NCBI RefSeq assembly: GCF_025698545.1
Contig: NC_068575.1
Span: 55,313,980-55,377,979 of the forward strand
Source: Gossypium raimondii
Taxonomy: Eukaryota; Streptophyta; Magnoliopsida; Malvales; Malvaceae
Direction of reading: 5' to 3'
DNA length: 64,000 nucleotides
In this document: positions 11,410 to 23,755 of the stretch, piece after piece
Position numbering within the stretch: the stretch's first letter is position 1
Layout of the letters: each line of letters begins with the position of its first letter
The notes under the pieces: generated by a model
Databases searched by the model: none
What the model saw: only the letters and a program-made list of their open reading frames with translations
Told to the model about the DNA's origin: nothing
Position numbers and translations under genes: made by a program

Positions 11410-14400
11410 TTAGTGCCTGATGGTTAACTCAGCTCGAAGATGGAGTATACCATTTATGAAGTAAAGACTGTCTTCAGCCATGAAAGAAGTCCAGGGTATA
11501 GCGAATAAATTCCGGTAGCCAACAGCCTTGCCGCCGGTGAATGTGTAGTTGCCTTTGTATTTGCTAACAAACTCCTCTGTTGGCTTTGACCTTGCTGCAA
11601 ATTCATAGTCCACTGCAAAACTAACAGAACCCTTTTCCTGCATTCCTAAAAACAACCCGAAGCAATGGAAAGAGCTCTGCTGGTCCATGTTGCAATGGGC
11701 TGAGAGGAAGAAACCTTGTCCACCCAGGTGGAATGCCTGAGAATAAACTCGTCCAGAAGGGAATAAATTTGCACACTCCTCCCTCTTCAAGTCCAGGTAC
11801 ACAACACATTGCTGACGGGGAAGTTCAAATTCCACCACCTTAACAGGCCGATACTTGTAAGCTCGCTCAATAAAGCGACGGTTCAAGCTGGCAGACTCCT
11901 CTGCAGCCAAACTTCGTTGTCTATGTGGAGCTTCAGCCTTGAAAAAAAGGGCCTCAAGCACAAGTTTCGATGAAACCTCATGATCAAAATCGTTACTTGT
12001 TAACACTTTCTTAAGCTTCCGGCAGGTCATATAAGGGAAGCGAATAAAGCGAGCAAGGCGTGAACCAACCACTTCCCTACGCTCTTCCAGTTTTGGGTAC
12101 TGAGCCCTTGCCCACTTTAACACGAAGTCATACACAGCATCTTCAGATGCGATTTGCAGATCATCACTGGACAATATTGCCTCAATCCCAGCTAGTGGCA
12201 AAGCCATTACCTCTTCTTGGCACCTGGTAAAATGCGCTCCAAAAGCATAAATAAGCATCTACATATGCATGATTTCTACTTTGACTATGCCCAAAACAAG
12301 AAGAGGGAGAGAAAGAAAAAGGGCAACTAAATTCGCTGCTTGGTCTCTTCTACTGTCATTAACATTAGCTTTCAACTCATCCTTAAGTTCTCCCAAGACT
12401 ATCACAATTAAATCTTTGTAATTTTTCTTTTCGAAAAAGAACATTAAAGCTAGTTGTCCAAGTTAAGAATGCAATTTTTCAGAACATACAGATCCAAGGA
12501 GCTCAAAAGAATACTTCTAGGACATGTAAAGATGGAGACTTGAAACTTATTAAACATCTCAGAGTTTTGTCTCACTGGCAGTTCAAACTAGACAAGGTAC
12601 GTAATCACATCACAAGACTAACAAAACTATCGATGTCATGTCAAAAAGAAAAGGGAGGTGGAGGGAGATGAAGCTTGCAGAAGAGCTTACTTGGTAATGT
12701 CTTTGTAACGGGCAGCGAGATACTGCTTTGCAGCATCAGTCAATGGTTGGACAGCTTCGGCCATTAATACACTCGAGGGAAGATCCAAATAAAGCAAAGC
12801 TGACTCTGGTGTCATAGGCAAATTGCGCAATAGCCGGCTGCAGTATCTCATACAAGAGGCAACCTCAAATTTGTCAGCGGCCATCAGCACATCAAGCAAT
12901 TCAGGAGCTGTGGTGACAGATAAGTTGTTGCTATACATAAAATTCAAAAGCTCCATGAGAGCAGCTTCCTCTGTATGTCAATACCGTAGAAGTTGTCATT
13001 TAACTTAGCCTGCTCACACTTGTTTGAATAAGTAACATAACCAAGAACCATATATTGAAGTTTATGCATACCAGAGGCATTGATTCTTAAGGTTACATGC
13101 CGTTGCTCCGACTCCCTCATCCCATTTGAGAAAAGCTACAATTTGTCAATAAACAAGTAAAAGAAACTAATTATCAATAAGAAGAGAGGCGACAAACATT
13201 CTTGCAAACTATATTTCAATTCCAGAAACATGACGTCTCTTTTAGTATTTTCTCATGAAAAACTTTTAAAGAGAAACAATCTCTTACCTTGTAGAAGAAG
13301 GGACTTTTTGCTGCTAAAATGGGAGAACTGATATGCAATGTTTTAACTCTCAGAACTGTAGAACAATCCATGCTCCAGCTTGATTCATTGCTATTCGCAT
13401 CCTCATCACCTACAAAAGATACAAGAAAGATCAGAATGTGTACCATGGAAAATGGTAGTAAATGAACCAAATTGTATGATGTCTAAACAAAATCAAAACC
13501 TGATTGTATTTCTTCAACCATTGCCACTGGCTCCTCGTCTTGATTCTCAAAGCCTCCACCACCGTCCATATCAGGCTGGATGTCATTTAACATCTGCTCC
13601 TCAGGACATAAACTAAGATCCAAAACTGGAAAAGAAAATCAAAAGCGTTAAAAACCAGGCCACATTACGCAGTAGACTACGTTACTGTACAAGACATATG
13701 TAGTCGCAAAGATTCACAGACAGCACAGGGTTTAAAAAAAAGAACGTCAGTCAAACACAAAAGCTTATTAACATGTTCATATGTCCAAGTGAGAAAATCT
13801 CAACTCTTTAAAATCTACGCCCTAACAACATCGTATCAGGCTCCCATTGACCCCTTTTAAGTTCTATGCACTTAATGTCTTTGTGCATGGATAGAGGCCG
13901 CGGAAGGGGGGCGGGGGGGGGAACTTAATTTAGGACAAAAACAATTCAGCGCAATCTTTTATTTATAAAATATCAAACAAGTAAATTTAATAACTTGATT
14001 ATGAATTTGTTCACTTTAACAAAAGTCCACAAAGAACCGATTTTAGAAATTGAAATTAGTAGGTTTGAAATTTAAAATTTTCTTTGATTTTCTCAGCTAA
14101 CCAAACAGAAGGTATGAGAGAGTTCTAAGAAAAAAAAGAGAAATGAGAAAAAGGGTTTCATAAACAAACCGGTTTCCTTCTTGATATCCTCTCGACGCCT
14201 TTTGCGGTGGCGAGCCCAGTCGGCGATGCTTGTGCAACCCTCTCCATCGGGGCGGCACTGAGGGGGCCCACCCATAATCTCAATCCGAAGAAGTCTATCG
14301 GAGAAATTACTATCGTTGAAAGCGAAACCGAAATCACCATCGGAGCTAGACGCCCCACGCGAAAAATCTGGGACCATCTCAGTTCTCGGGTCAAACAGAT

Positions 14401-14422
14401 CCGAATTCAATTGATCTCTCAT
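11410..14422 (-). CDS. POB1: BTB/POZ-BACK protein POB1 / LIGHT-RESPONSE BTB type, six exons
   Basis: Exons in order of transcription are 14422–14170, 13625–13500, 13409–13288, 13135–13072, 12970–12691 and 12223–11410. Introns are GT–AG and the joined frame gives 552 residues, close to Arabidopsis POB1/LRB2 (about 560). The start is the ATG at 14422; an upstream in-frame TTG is not a start. A basic nuclear-localisation-like run lies at 71–78. The BTB fold runs from about residue 135 ([20 protein letters not shown]) to 240, BACK follows at about 270–350, and the C-terminal domain carries [19 protein letters not shown] proteins are substrate adaptors of CUL3 ubiquitin ligases in the nucleus. In Arabidopsis they target phytochrome B and PIF3 under light; the same role here is inferred by homology. 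The first intron holds a long G tract. Confidence 0.94.
13902..13921 (+). other. G-rich tract in POB1 intron 1 (possible G-quadruplex)
   Basis: A run of GG, six G and nine G separated by AA and C lies on the + strand, which is the template strand of POB1. The intron RNA would therefore be C-rich. The tract could fold as a G-quadruplex in DNA. It stands out sharply from the AT-rich surroundings. Confidence 0.55.
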
Positions 14423-16047
14423 TGATTCCAATCCCCGCCTAAATCCAAAAAGAGCCGAGGAAATGAGATGGCAAAGAAACGAAACCCTAGAAATTATGAA
14501 GTAGAGATTCTTTTCCTAAACTAAAAGGAGGAGGGAGGAGGTGGATTTAGTTTAGGCTTAGGGCTTAGGCACCACAATTGCAAACACCCATAATTAAACT
14601 GAAGAAAGCTTTGCATTTGCTGCCATTTTGTAGTAAGAATCTGTTTGAGCTTTCTCGTTTTTCTGTTTCATTTCTTTGGTTTTTTGGTGTTTTCGCACTT
14701 TTCTGATATCCGTAAGCGGTTGTTTTACCAACACATTCAGTAAAATTAGAACAAGGCTGAATCCATTTGGGTGAAAATATATAGATTTTATATTTAAACA
14801 ACATTTTTATGTAAATCATATTTTGAGAAATAATAATGTTTTTTTCTTAATTTTTTTAAAAAATATCTAATCTAATATAGATTTATTTATTTATAGCTAG
14901 GTTTTTTTACAAAATAGAAAATTTTAGTTACATGGCATAATTGGTTATCCAACATTTGGCAGCATAATACAATGCCACGTGCCATTACAATCTACACAAT
15001 CAAAATTCCACCCATTTTCAAGCTATTAATTTATATTCGATAAAAATACATTAAATGCTGAATATAATAGAAAATTTTATATGAATATTCCAAATAAAGT
15101 AAGAAATAAGCTAACATAAAAATACAGTACAGTGTGAAAAGTCAATTTCCACTGATTTTTCATACTAAAAAATGCAATTTTATATTACATTAAAAAATAC
15201 ATCTTAATGCTGAATATAAAGGCAATTTTATATCAGTATTCAAAATAAGGTAAAAAATAAGCTAACATTAAAATTTACAGTGTGAATAGATAATTTCCAC
15301 TGATATATAATATATAGATTTATACTCAAAATAAATTATTTTAAATATTATAAATATTGGTAATTAATAATAACATCTAAATATTATTTTGATATTAATA
15401 ATGATGATGTGTCAAAATTAGAGTATCCACTTGTCACAATCTTAGACCTCCATATAGGATTATTTCCTTAAATATTGTGTACCTTGTAATATAATATACA
15501 AATATGATATGGTATATACTAAAATAAATTAAATTAAATTATTGTTAAATATTATAAATACTAGTAATTAATAATAATATCTACACATTAATTTAATATT
15601 AATAGCGGTGATGTGTCAAACAATTAGGGCATCCACTAACATAGTTTTAGACCCTCCATAAAATTATTTCCTTAAATATTGTGTATATAGTAATATATAA
15701 TACTAATTTTCTATCTCGTGCGATGCATGAGTTGTTCATGTGTTTTATAAATTTATTATTTAAATAATAATATATTAACTAAAATTATTGATGAAACAAT
15801 ATTTGAAAGATATAAACAACTTAAATGTATATTAAGTTTTTCTTTTTAGTTGTTGTATGGGTTGAGGAGGGTTATGGGTAGTTTTAGGTATTGTGTTAAT
15901 ATGATCAAAACTTATAATAATATTGTTTAAGATAATTATGAGGAAGGAATTTAAAGATAAAATTGTTATAATATGTATATATAATTAGTGATTTAAAATA
16001 TTAAAAATATATATTATAGGTAAGTTAAGAAATAAATTTTAAAATAA
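14423..16047. repeat. POB1 5' region followed by AT-rich tandemly duplicated DNA
   Basis: About 14423–14760 should hold the POB1 5' UTR and promoter. Beyond that are two pairs of decayed tandem repeats. The first pair is about 15050–15175 and 15190–15310 (shared TGCTGAATATAA and AATTTCCACTGAT). The second pair is about 15310–15480 and 15520–15690 (shared GATGTGTCAAA, CTTAGAC or TTTAGAC, and TTTCCTTAAATATTGTGTA). No gene is present. Confidence 0.6.
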
Positions 16048-16600
16048 TTTTTTTTTGAAAAATTCGACTGGACTTTATTGATAAATTACAAAAATAAAGT
16101 TCATTGGGCTAAACCCAATTTGCCCTAAGAAAACAAAATAACAAAATTAAGCAGGCCAATATCTGTTTGGTTTGCACAAAAAAAGAGAAAATAAATGAAA
16201 TTTTAAATTGTTTCCAGCCGAACAGTCAGTTGGCCTTCATAAATGATACTGACGTTTCTTCTTCCCAAGACCACTGAAACATAAAAGCAAATCTTTCCAT
16301 ATCTTTTCCTTATCAATTTTGCTTTTCAGACCTGTGCTATTCCACCCATTTCAAATGTCGTCTCATATTACCGACCGCTGAAGTCTTCTCATTTCTTTTA
16401 CTCTGAAGAAACCCGATGAATTGGCTCCATTTCTCCTCTAGATGATCGTAAAGTCTCTCCCTCCAGGTACTGTTCCCTTCCCTTCTTGAGTGTTTCTCTT
16501 GCTAGACTGTGGGCTTCTTTGTTCTCTAACCTCGGGATAAAATAGAATCTGACACTTCGATATTGATCCTTTAAGCTTTGAATATCACTGATTATTTAAA
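16048..16600 (-). mobile_element. 5'-truncated LINE remnant: RNase H C terminus plus 3' end
   Basis: On the - strand a frame ending at the TAA at 16400–16398 encodes about 65 residues. It contains FYFIPRLENKEAHSLARET, matching the C-terminal signature of plant LINE-encoded RNase H (hydrophobic strand, R-x-x-N, then A-H-x-L-A). Downstream lies about 340 bp of non-coding sequence ending in a run of A on that strand (T-run at 16048–16056). That is the poly(A) end expected of a non-LTR retrotransposon. Everything upstream of the RNase H C terminus is missing. Confidence 0.75.
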
Positions 16601-17442
16601 TAATATTAAATTTTAGAAAAAAAAATTTAATGATTTTAGAAATAATATATATAATAAATTTTAATTTTAGAAATAAAGTTTTAAATAATTTATTTTTGAA
16701 TAAAATAAAGTTTGAAATAATGTAAAAGTATAAATTTGATCTATGAAAAATTAAATAAATAGCTCACTAATTATTGTTTGTGGTATGGATAATGTTGTAG
16801 ATAGAAGTGAAATATTTAAAATTATTATAGCTAAATTGCATAAATATTTTTAAAAGATTTTAAAATCAAATTTAAAGGAAAAATAATTTGACTATCATTA
16901 AAATTATTTTCTATTAAACATAATTTAATGCAATATAGTAAATAAGATTTATGAACTTACATTTTAAATATAGAGAAAGTAATCATTTAATAATTACGAT
17001 TATAAAATTATTTTATGTTAAATAATTTTATTTATTAACCGAGTTATGGTTGTATTTATTATAAACATAAATTGTCATTTTTTCACATCTATTAATAATA
17101 TATAAATAATCAAAATTATTTTAATATTTTCTCATTATATCTTGATATTAAATAAAATGATTAAAATGTCACTCACACGCTAAAAAAACAAGTGGAGATT
17201 GAGTATTGGTTTCTTACGTCCGAATTTGAATGTTGGATATCACATTTTTATCCAACTACACTTTTGCTTATGGTTGTAAAATCTTGACCCTAATCTTCTC
17301 TTTATTGCATATATCATATTATTTGTAACTACAAATTATATGTTTTATTACATGAATATGTAATTTTCACACTCTGAGTTACTAGTATGAATAAAAATCA
17401 AAGTTGGAGGTGAATAAGAATCTATTATATGGGTAACAAAAT

Positions 17443-20400
17443 GTAATGTCCCAAAATTACTACAGAAGAAAGTAGGTATCCTTAATATAGTAAAATAAGG
17501 AATAAAGTGACAAAAGGGAAATTTTGAGTTATGGCAACATTGGAAAGTATATTATGATATATTAATTCAAGAAAGGATTAAATCGTAAAAGTGAGAAAAG
17601 TTTTGTTGATTAAGAGTAAATACTCAAAATTTGAGGGTAAAGTGTAAATATGAAAATTTGAAGGACCAATGGTGAAAATATTTTAAGGGTGGAATAATCT
17701 AGAAACTAAGGAAAATGGATGAATTAGGACCAAATTGAAAATGTGAAGAATTTTGAGGGACTAAATTGCAATTTTATCAAATTAAGTGATGACTCAAAGA
17801 TGAAATTTTTAAAGATTATAAAGGGCAAAATGATCAATTAGAAGAGAGAGAAATCTAGAAGGCAATGATGATGTTGGAGATATTTTAGATTAATTAAATA
17901 AATATTAGTTTATTAATATTTTAATTTGATTTTAAATATTATTTTATTATTTTATTTAGTATATATATAAGAAAAGGAAGATGAAAAATCACCATCCCAC
18001 CATTTTTTCCCATGCACCAACGTGAGAAGAAGAGAGAAAGAAAGAAAGTTTTACTTTCTTTACAAATTGGTCCTTCCACAAAAAATTCAACATTTTCACC
18101 TAGAAATCAAAAGAATTTCAATATCCATCAAGAGAGAAAGATAACAAGGAGACTATGGGGAGCTAGAATATCAAGTTCGATTCAAGAAAGAGAAGCTGGA
18201 GGAGAGAGAAAATTAAGTTAAAGGTTGAAACTAATAGGAGAAGGTAAGAACATCAAGATTTCAATATATTTTTAAGTTTGATATTATTGAAAAGCATAGA
18301 AATGATGTTATAGTAGAGTTTTCTTATATAAGGTCTAATGTTCTTGATATATTAGTGAAGGGAAATAAGTGAAAGTGGTGAGAAATATTATAGAGAAAGG
18401 GAATAAGGGAGTTATAAACTTAGTAATCAACATCTTGCACTAAAACAGTTTTAGACAGCAGCAATAGGTTAACTTTGAAAAATCACCATAAATTTTGAAG
18501 ATCGAATTAGAGGATGAACAGAATATGAAATTAAATCTTATTGAGTCTAGTTTCTCATAGAAGAAACGGCGTAAGTAATGGAATTGTAAATCATGAGATA
18601 TAATAAATTTTGTGAGACAATGTCAGAATGAATTCGGTTTCCCCTGTTCTGACTTTGGAAAATTTTTCAAAAATTTGAGAAAAATAATTAAGGGCTTAAA
18701 TTTATATGTTAAAATCCTTAATTAGTCTATTCTCAATAGAAACAAATGGTAACATCATCCAAATCCCGTATGAGGAGATAATTAATTTTTAGTGAAGAAG
18801 GGTCGAAACTATTAGACAACAAAACTGGGATGACTTTAAAGAATAAACTGCACTTATTGGCTAAACCATAAATTCTGAAAATTTTATGGTAAGAATATAT
18901 ATGAGCCTAGTTTCATATAAATTTATCAGATCTTAATTCGGAGTTCCGTAGCTCAAGATATAAATAATTTAGTAACTATGCATAAGTGGACAACTTTGAA
19001 TGAATATATAAATAAATAGTGAAATTATAGATAATGTTACATATAAGCATGTTATATATATTAAGGATGTGGAATTGAGAGGAGGAGGAGGAAAAATATA
19101 TGATTATTCAACTAGCATGAGTTTTCATTCAAAATGATTAATTTGCATGTTTTAGGTTCAGGGACTAAATTGAATAAAAGTAAAATTTTAAGGGTAAATT
19201 TGCGAAATGTCAAAAAGTGACCAAATTGCATGAAATGAATTGTTTTATCATTTAAATTAATAAATTGAATAAAATATTAATTTAGATCAAGATTGGGTGG
19301 AAATTCGAGGAAAATAGAAAATTATCAAAATGTCCCTGAATTTTGGTATTTCTGCAATTTAGCCTGGTAAGTTCGTATGAATTATGTTCTGTATAATTTT
19401 AATTAAAGTGAATGTTATTTGGTGATGAATATTATATAAATATGTGTTTTATTATTGGAATTGAATTATTATTGGTAATATGTATAATTATTAGATGTAT
19501 TGAAATGATTATCGGAAGCTCGATTGGGTTGGAAGCTTATCGGAGATATATCACACTATCCATTGGTTCTATCAGTAATTTTGGATGATTTGATTCTGGT
19601 TATAATGGCATGTATAAGTTAAATTGGCCAACATTAGCTCATTAATGTTTTGATTTTGATTGGTTAAAATTATGAATGCTTGATGAAATAAAATGTTTGT
19701 AAATTATTTTGTAAACTCCGGTAATGCTCTTTGTCGAAACCACTTTTTTGAAAACAAAAAAAAGTTTAGTTGTCGACCAAAAAAATAGAAATTGGAGTCG
19801 CCACCGATCCTTTATCGAGGTGTGACCGGTTCACCCAAGGAAATTTTAGGTCTGCGAATTTTGAGAAAACAGGTTCGGGAGTCGGTTACGCACGAGGAAT
19901 GGTTAGCACCCTCGTGACGCCCAAAATTGGTACCTAATTGATTGTTTAATGTCTTAATGTCAAAATTTTGAAAAGATTTTAAAATACGATCCCACGAAAT
20001 GAAAGCTTAAATAATTGAATTGGTTAAGTGGACGGACCCATTTCAAAGAAATAGATCACCACACTCAGTGAGTTAGAGTGCAACAGTTCAATCTTCGAAG
20101 TTAGGTTCGTCCCTGTTTTAAATTTTTTTTAACATGTCTTAAGAAGGATATTTGATTGTTTGAGTCAATCGAGAAACCAGAATCCAGTAAGTTAGGGTTC
20201 AATTTCTCGAAATTCTTAAACATCAAATATTGCCTTTATTTTAAAATCTAGATAACAAAATGTCGTATCCAGTAAGTTAGGATCCAACATTTTGAAATCT
20301 AAAGAATTTTATTTTAAAATTGTACGGCTTAAATAAAATGGATACTTGATGATATAAATTCATTGAGAAGAATTGAAGCCCAGCAAGTTAGGGCACAATT

Positions 20401-22315
20401 CTCTCAAGAATTATTAAACACCAAGCTTTTTTAGGAATTTTGAAATAAAACGATTATTATGTTTTAATGAGATGCAATTCTTACCAACAATATAATTGAA
20501 TAGCGATATATAATGCAAAAGATAAATAGTAATCTAAATTTACATTAAAGAACAACCGAACATATAATTCATTCAGTATTAATAACTAAACATCCAATAA
20601 ATCAATAATCAAATTCCTAAGGATACGTTGATTTAAACAATTAATATGAAGATTTAAAAACAAATTTAAAATACAATAATAAGTTAAATATTAAAATAAG
20701 GTTAAAATGATGAATTAAAATATAAATTAATTTATCTAAAGAAAACTTTTGAAGACAACATTAGATATGAGAAAATAATTTTAAAATTGACAACAATCAT
20801 TATGATAATATTAGCCAATATTAAAATGATATTAAAATATGAATTATTGTAAAATTTGATTTATTAAAAGACTTTTGAAATCGAGGATTAAATATGCAAA
20901 ATATTTTTGAAGTTTAGAACAATAATCAACAAATTTTAAATCGAGACTTAAAGAAAATTAGAATAATAATAAATTAAGACAAAATTAAAATACAATTGAC
21001 TCCAAATATTGTTGTATAATGAATTAAAAATAAAAAATTATTATATTTTGAACTACAATAAATTTAAACACTATATAAAATAAATGTTACAAGTAATGTT
21101 AAATATTATGATATACGAAAGTAGGATTTAATTAATTAAAAATATTGTGGAATTTTAAAAAGAAAACTGAATTTGTATTAAATCGAAACTTGTTTCAACA
21201 TTGAAGGACTAAACTAGCAATTAAACACAAACATCATAACAATCCAAGTCATCACAGAAACAACGCCGTTTAAATTCGGATCTAAATGAATACAAAATTA
21301 CATTCGAGGTATAAATTACAAATCAAAAAACAGAAACCGAATCATAATTTCAATAAACACAGAGGGGCTTGCTAAATAAATAAACCAAACAACCCATAGT
21401 GCGCGGATCCTTCCCGGGTCGGGTCACCGCTTGGATCCGGTTACCGAAATGATGCCGTTTCAGAGCCATTGCATCGACTCCAAACGGTGGCGTTTTAATC
21501 CTGTGCTTAAAGGCTAAAATCTAAACATCTTTCTCATTTGAGAAACCCTAAAGAAAACCAATGTCTTCTGCTCCGTTCTGCGTACCAAAGGCATGCGAAT
21601 AGTCTCCGATTCCAACCTGCTCTCCGATGACGACGGAGAAGGCCGAAATCCTATCGCCAGGTACGTTTTCCCTATTTTATTGTTTTATCTCTTAACTAAT
21701 AACTATTAAACACACAAAATATGAGAAAGAAAAAAAGAAAACTGATACTAGCAAAATGAAAATGTAAAAGAAACTCGGAAGTCACCTTTCAATATTTCGA
21801 CTTTTTTTGTATTCTCAATGCGTAATCCTCTTTACAGCGTTCGAATGGCTTTTTTTATAGCCCGATTTATAGAAAATAAAATGAAAAAATAAAAATTTCA
21901 CCCCTATGCTGTTATTTTTCTATTTGCTGTTGTTTTCGTGTGTGTTTTTTGCAGGTACTCGGCCAGCCTGGAAGTACGGAGGTGGCCGTACAGAGGTGTG
22001 TGAGGAACGGCTCAGAGGTGGCGCACGCACGAGGGCAGATCCTGTGTTTGATTGCGGCGCGAGGGCAGGAAGCTGCTAGGGTTTATTGTTGTGTATTCTG
22101 GTATTGGGCCATTTGGGCTAAGTTGGCTATTGGGCTGGGGTGTATTGGGGTAATTCGGTTTAGGTTTATATTGTATTGGGTTTGTAAATGGACATTTGGG
22201 CTAAACTTTAATATTTTTTATTTATTTATTTGGTTTAACAAAATGGGCCACGCAAATTGGCCTATTACACTCTGTAACCCTATTCTGGTGATGGATACGA
22301 GTTAGGGGTGTTACA
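17443..22315. mobile_element. solo LTR with 5-bp target-site duplication, split by a nested LTR
   Basis: The element begins TGTAATGTCCC and ends GGGGTGTTACA, giving TGTAA…TTACA inverted termini. It is flanked on both sides by the same five bases, CAAAA (17438–17442 and 22316–22320). These are the marks of an LTR inserted by an integrase. Removing the nested element at 19732–22269 and its duplicated target leaves about 2.3 kb, with CTCCGGTAATGCTCT rejoining GTAACCCTATTCTGG. No internal coding region lies between two LTR copies, so it is a solo LTR left by recombination. Orientation cannot be fixed because the ends are symmetrical. Open frames at 18012–18221 and 21940–22305 fall inside LTR sequence and are not genes. 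Confidence 0.8.
19732..22269. mobile_element. nested solo LTR (about 2.5 kb) inside the older LTR
   Basis: The element starts TGTCGAAACCAC and ends GGCCTATTACA (TG…CA). The flanks are CTCTT on the left (19727–19731) and CTCTG on the right (22270–22274), a 5-bp target duplication with one change. The sequence GGAGTCGCCACCGATCCTTTATCGAGGTGTGACC (described at 19795–19829) is of a type I associate with long cotton gypsy LTRs. The initial sequence is not repeated before the end, so there is only one LTR. The piece at about 21540–21660 is GC-rich and transcript-like and may be the LTR promoter or leader. Confidence 0.75.
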
Positions 22316-22449
22316 CAAAAAAAATCCTATGTCTCTCATATATGCTATGTATTTTTTTAAAATATATATATAGTTTAAATTATTGCACCACCAAGTGTTG
22401 CGGGTTTTCACCTTGTCCTCTCCTTTTTTTATTTTTCTTTTCTTTTCAT

Positions 22450-22863
22450 TTTTCTTTTCGTTTCTTTTTTTATTTTTATTTTTTTTAAAGTGAAGTATTT
22501 CTTACTTAAATCATAATTTACAGGATTAGGCAAGTTCTTGCCATCCATCTTGGTCAATATCGACGCGTTTCCAGATAAGGCTTTCCACATAAGGTCATTC
22601 CCAATTTGACATCCACTTTCTTCTAAAGTCCTTTTGTATGGGAAGGATCTTCTTCGATACCAGGTCCCCCTAATGGAATTCTCTAGGGCGAACATTTTTT
22701 TGTGAGCTAGCATTATTTGTTTTTGGTACATTTGACCATGACGGATAACTTTGAACCTTTCTCTTCAATCGGGATTGGATCAAAAAAACTCAGAGGGAAG
22801 AAATCTCGACTTTAATGGGAAAAACTGTGATAAACAAAAAAGAAAGGCGTTGCCCCGATAGAG

Positions 22864-22908
<45 letters not shown>

Positions 22909-23393
22909 TGTTTCTGTTTTTTTGCCTCCACTGTACCGTTCATTTTGGGGCGACATGGTGTTAATCTTGAACAGACTGCAAACTTTTGATATTGTGCTGT
23001 TGTTCAAATTTAGTGTATTGTCAGATATGATCCTCTTCGGCATTCCATACCGACATATGATTTTTTTAAAGAATTTACTGACTGTCAGTCTGGTGACATT
23101 GGCATATGAAGCAGCTTCCACCCACTTAGTGAAGTAATCGACGACCACAAAGATGAATCAATGACTGCTAAACTTTTGGTGAGATCGGTCCAATGACATC
23201 CGTGCCCTACATAGAGAAAGGCCATGGCTTCCATTGATTCTTTGTAAGGTAGGGTTTGTTTCTCATATTGTTCTCCCATCTTTGACAAATCAAGAGATAA
23301 GTTACAGTCTCGGCCGCCTTCAAAGTCCTGAGGTTCCTCTGGACACATATCTTGCTCAAAAGGAGGTTCTAAGTCAATAGCAGTGTCGCTCAT
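22450..23393 (-). pseudogene. Ty3/gypsy pol remnant: pre-RT joined to integrase, RT/RNase H deleted
   Basis: Reading on the - strand, an acidic pre-RT segment (about 23393–23240) runs directly into the integrase signature PWPFSMWGTDVIGPISPK (about 23240–23185, in a second frame). Next comes DYFTKWVEAASYANVTR (from 23140) and RYGMPKRIISDN. The end of pol, with GCQIGND and TKMDGKNLPNPVN, lies at about 22735–22500. The whole reverse transcriptase and RNase H region is missing, and there are several frameshifts and stops. A TTA microsatellite has expanded inside the integrase. It is dead and non-autonomous, and belongs with the gag remnant at 23756–25606. Confidence 0.8.
22865..22908. repeat. (TTA)n microsatellite, about 14.7 units
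   Basis: Uninterrupted TTA repeats interrupt the dead integrase region; on the - strand they read as a run of asparagine codons. Expansion after loss of coding constraint is the simple explanation. The tract is likely polymorphic. Confidence 0.95.
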
Positions 23394-23755
23394 ATCATTG
23401 ATATCTGGAGACCTGTTATAAGGACGAAGGTAAATCTAAAGAATAAAAGAATCTAATAATATTTATCTGTATAGTATGATTATGAATGAAATGGAAACAA
23501 TAAAAGAATATTTGCTCAAAGTGAGAAACAAAGATGCATTTTATTCAAATAAAGGTGTTGGACATAAGCCTATCTCACAAAAGGATTCTTATTGCTCCTA
23601 GGCTTGCAATAAGCATGTTTTGGACATTACTTCGGATTAGGTCTAAAAAATACAGGGATCTCTTCCGCAGTTCCATCGTTCAAAATACTCCCTAATAAAT
23701 TCTCTTCCCCGACTCCCTCTTCGGATACGACGTTAACATTTAAATTTCCCAATAT

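Noticed and set aside
18012-18221. 69-codon Lys/Arg-rich open frame
   Set aside because: It lies inside the outer solo LTR, in purine-rich non-coding sequence.
21940-22305. 121-codon open frame on the + strand
   Set aside because: It lies across the end of the nested LTR and the resumed outer LTR; it is repeat sequence with no protein similarity.
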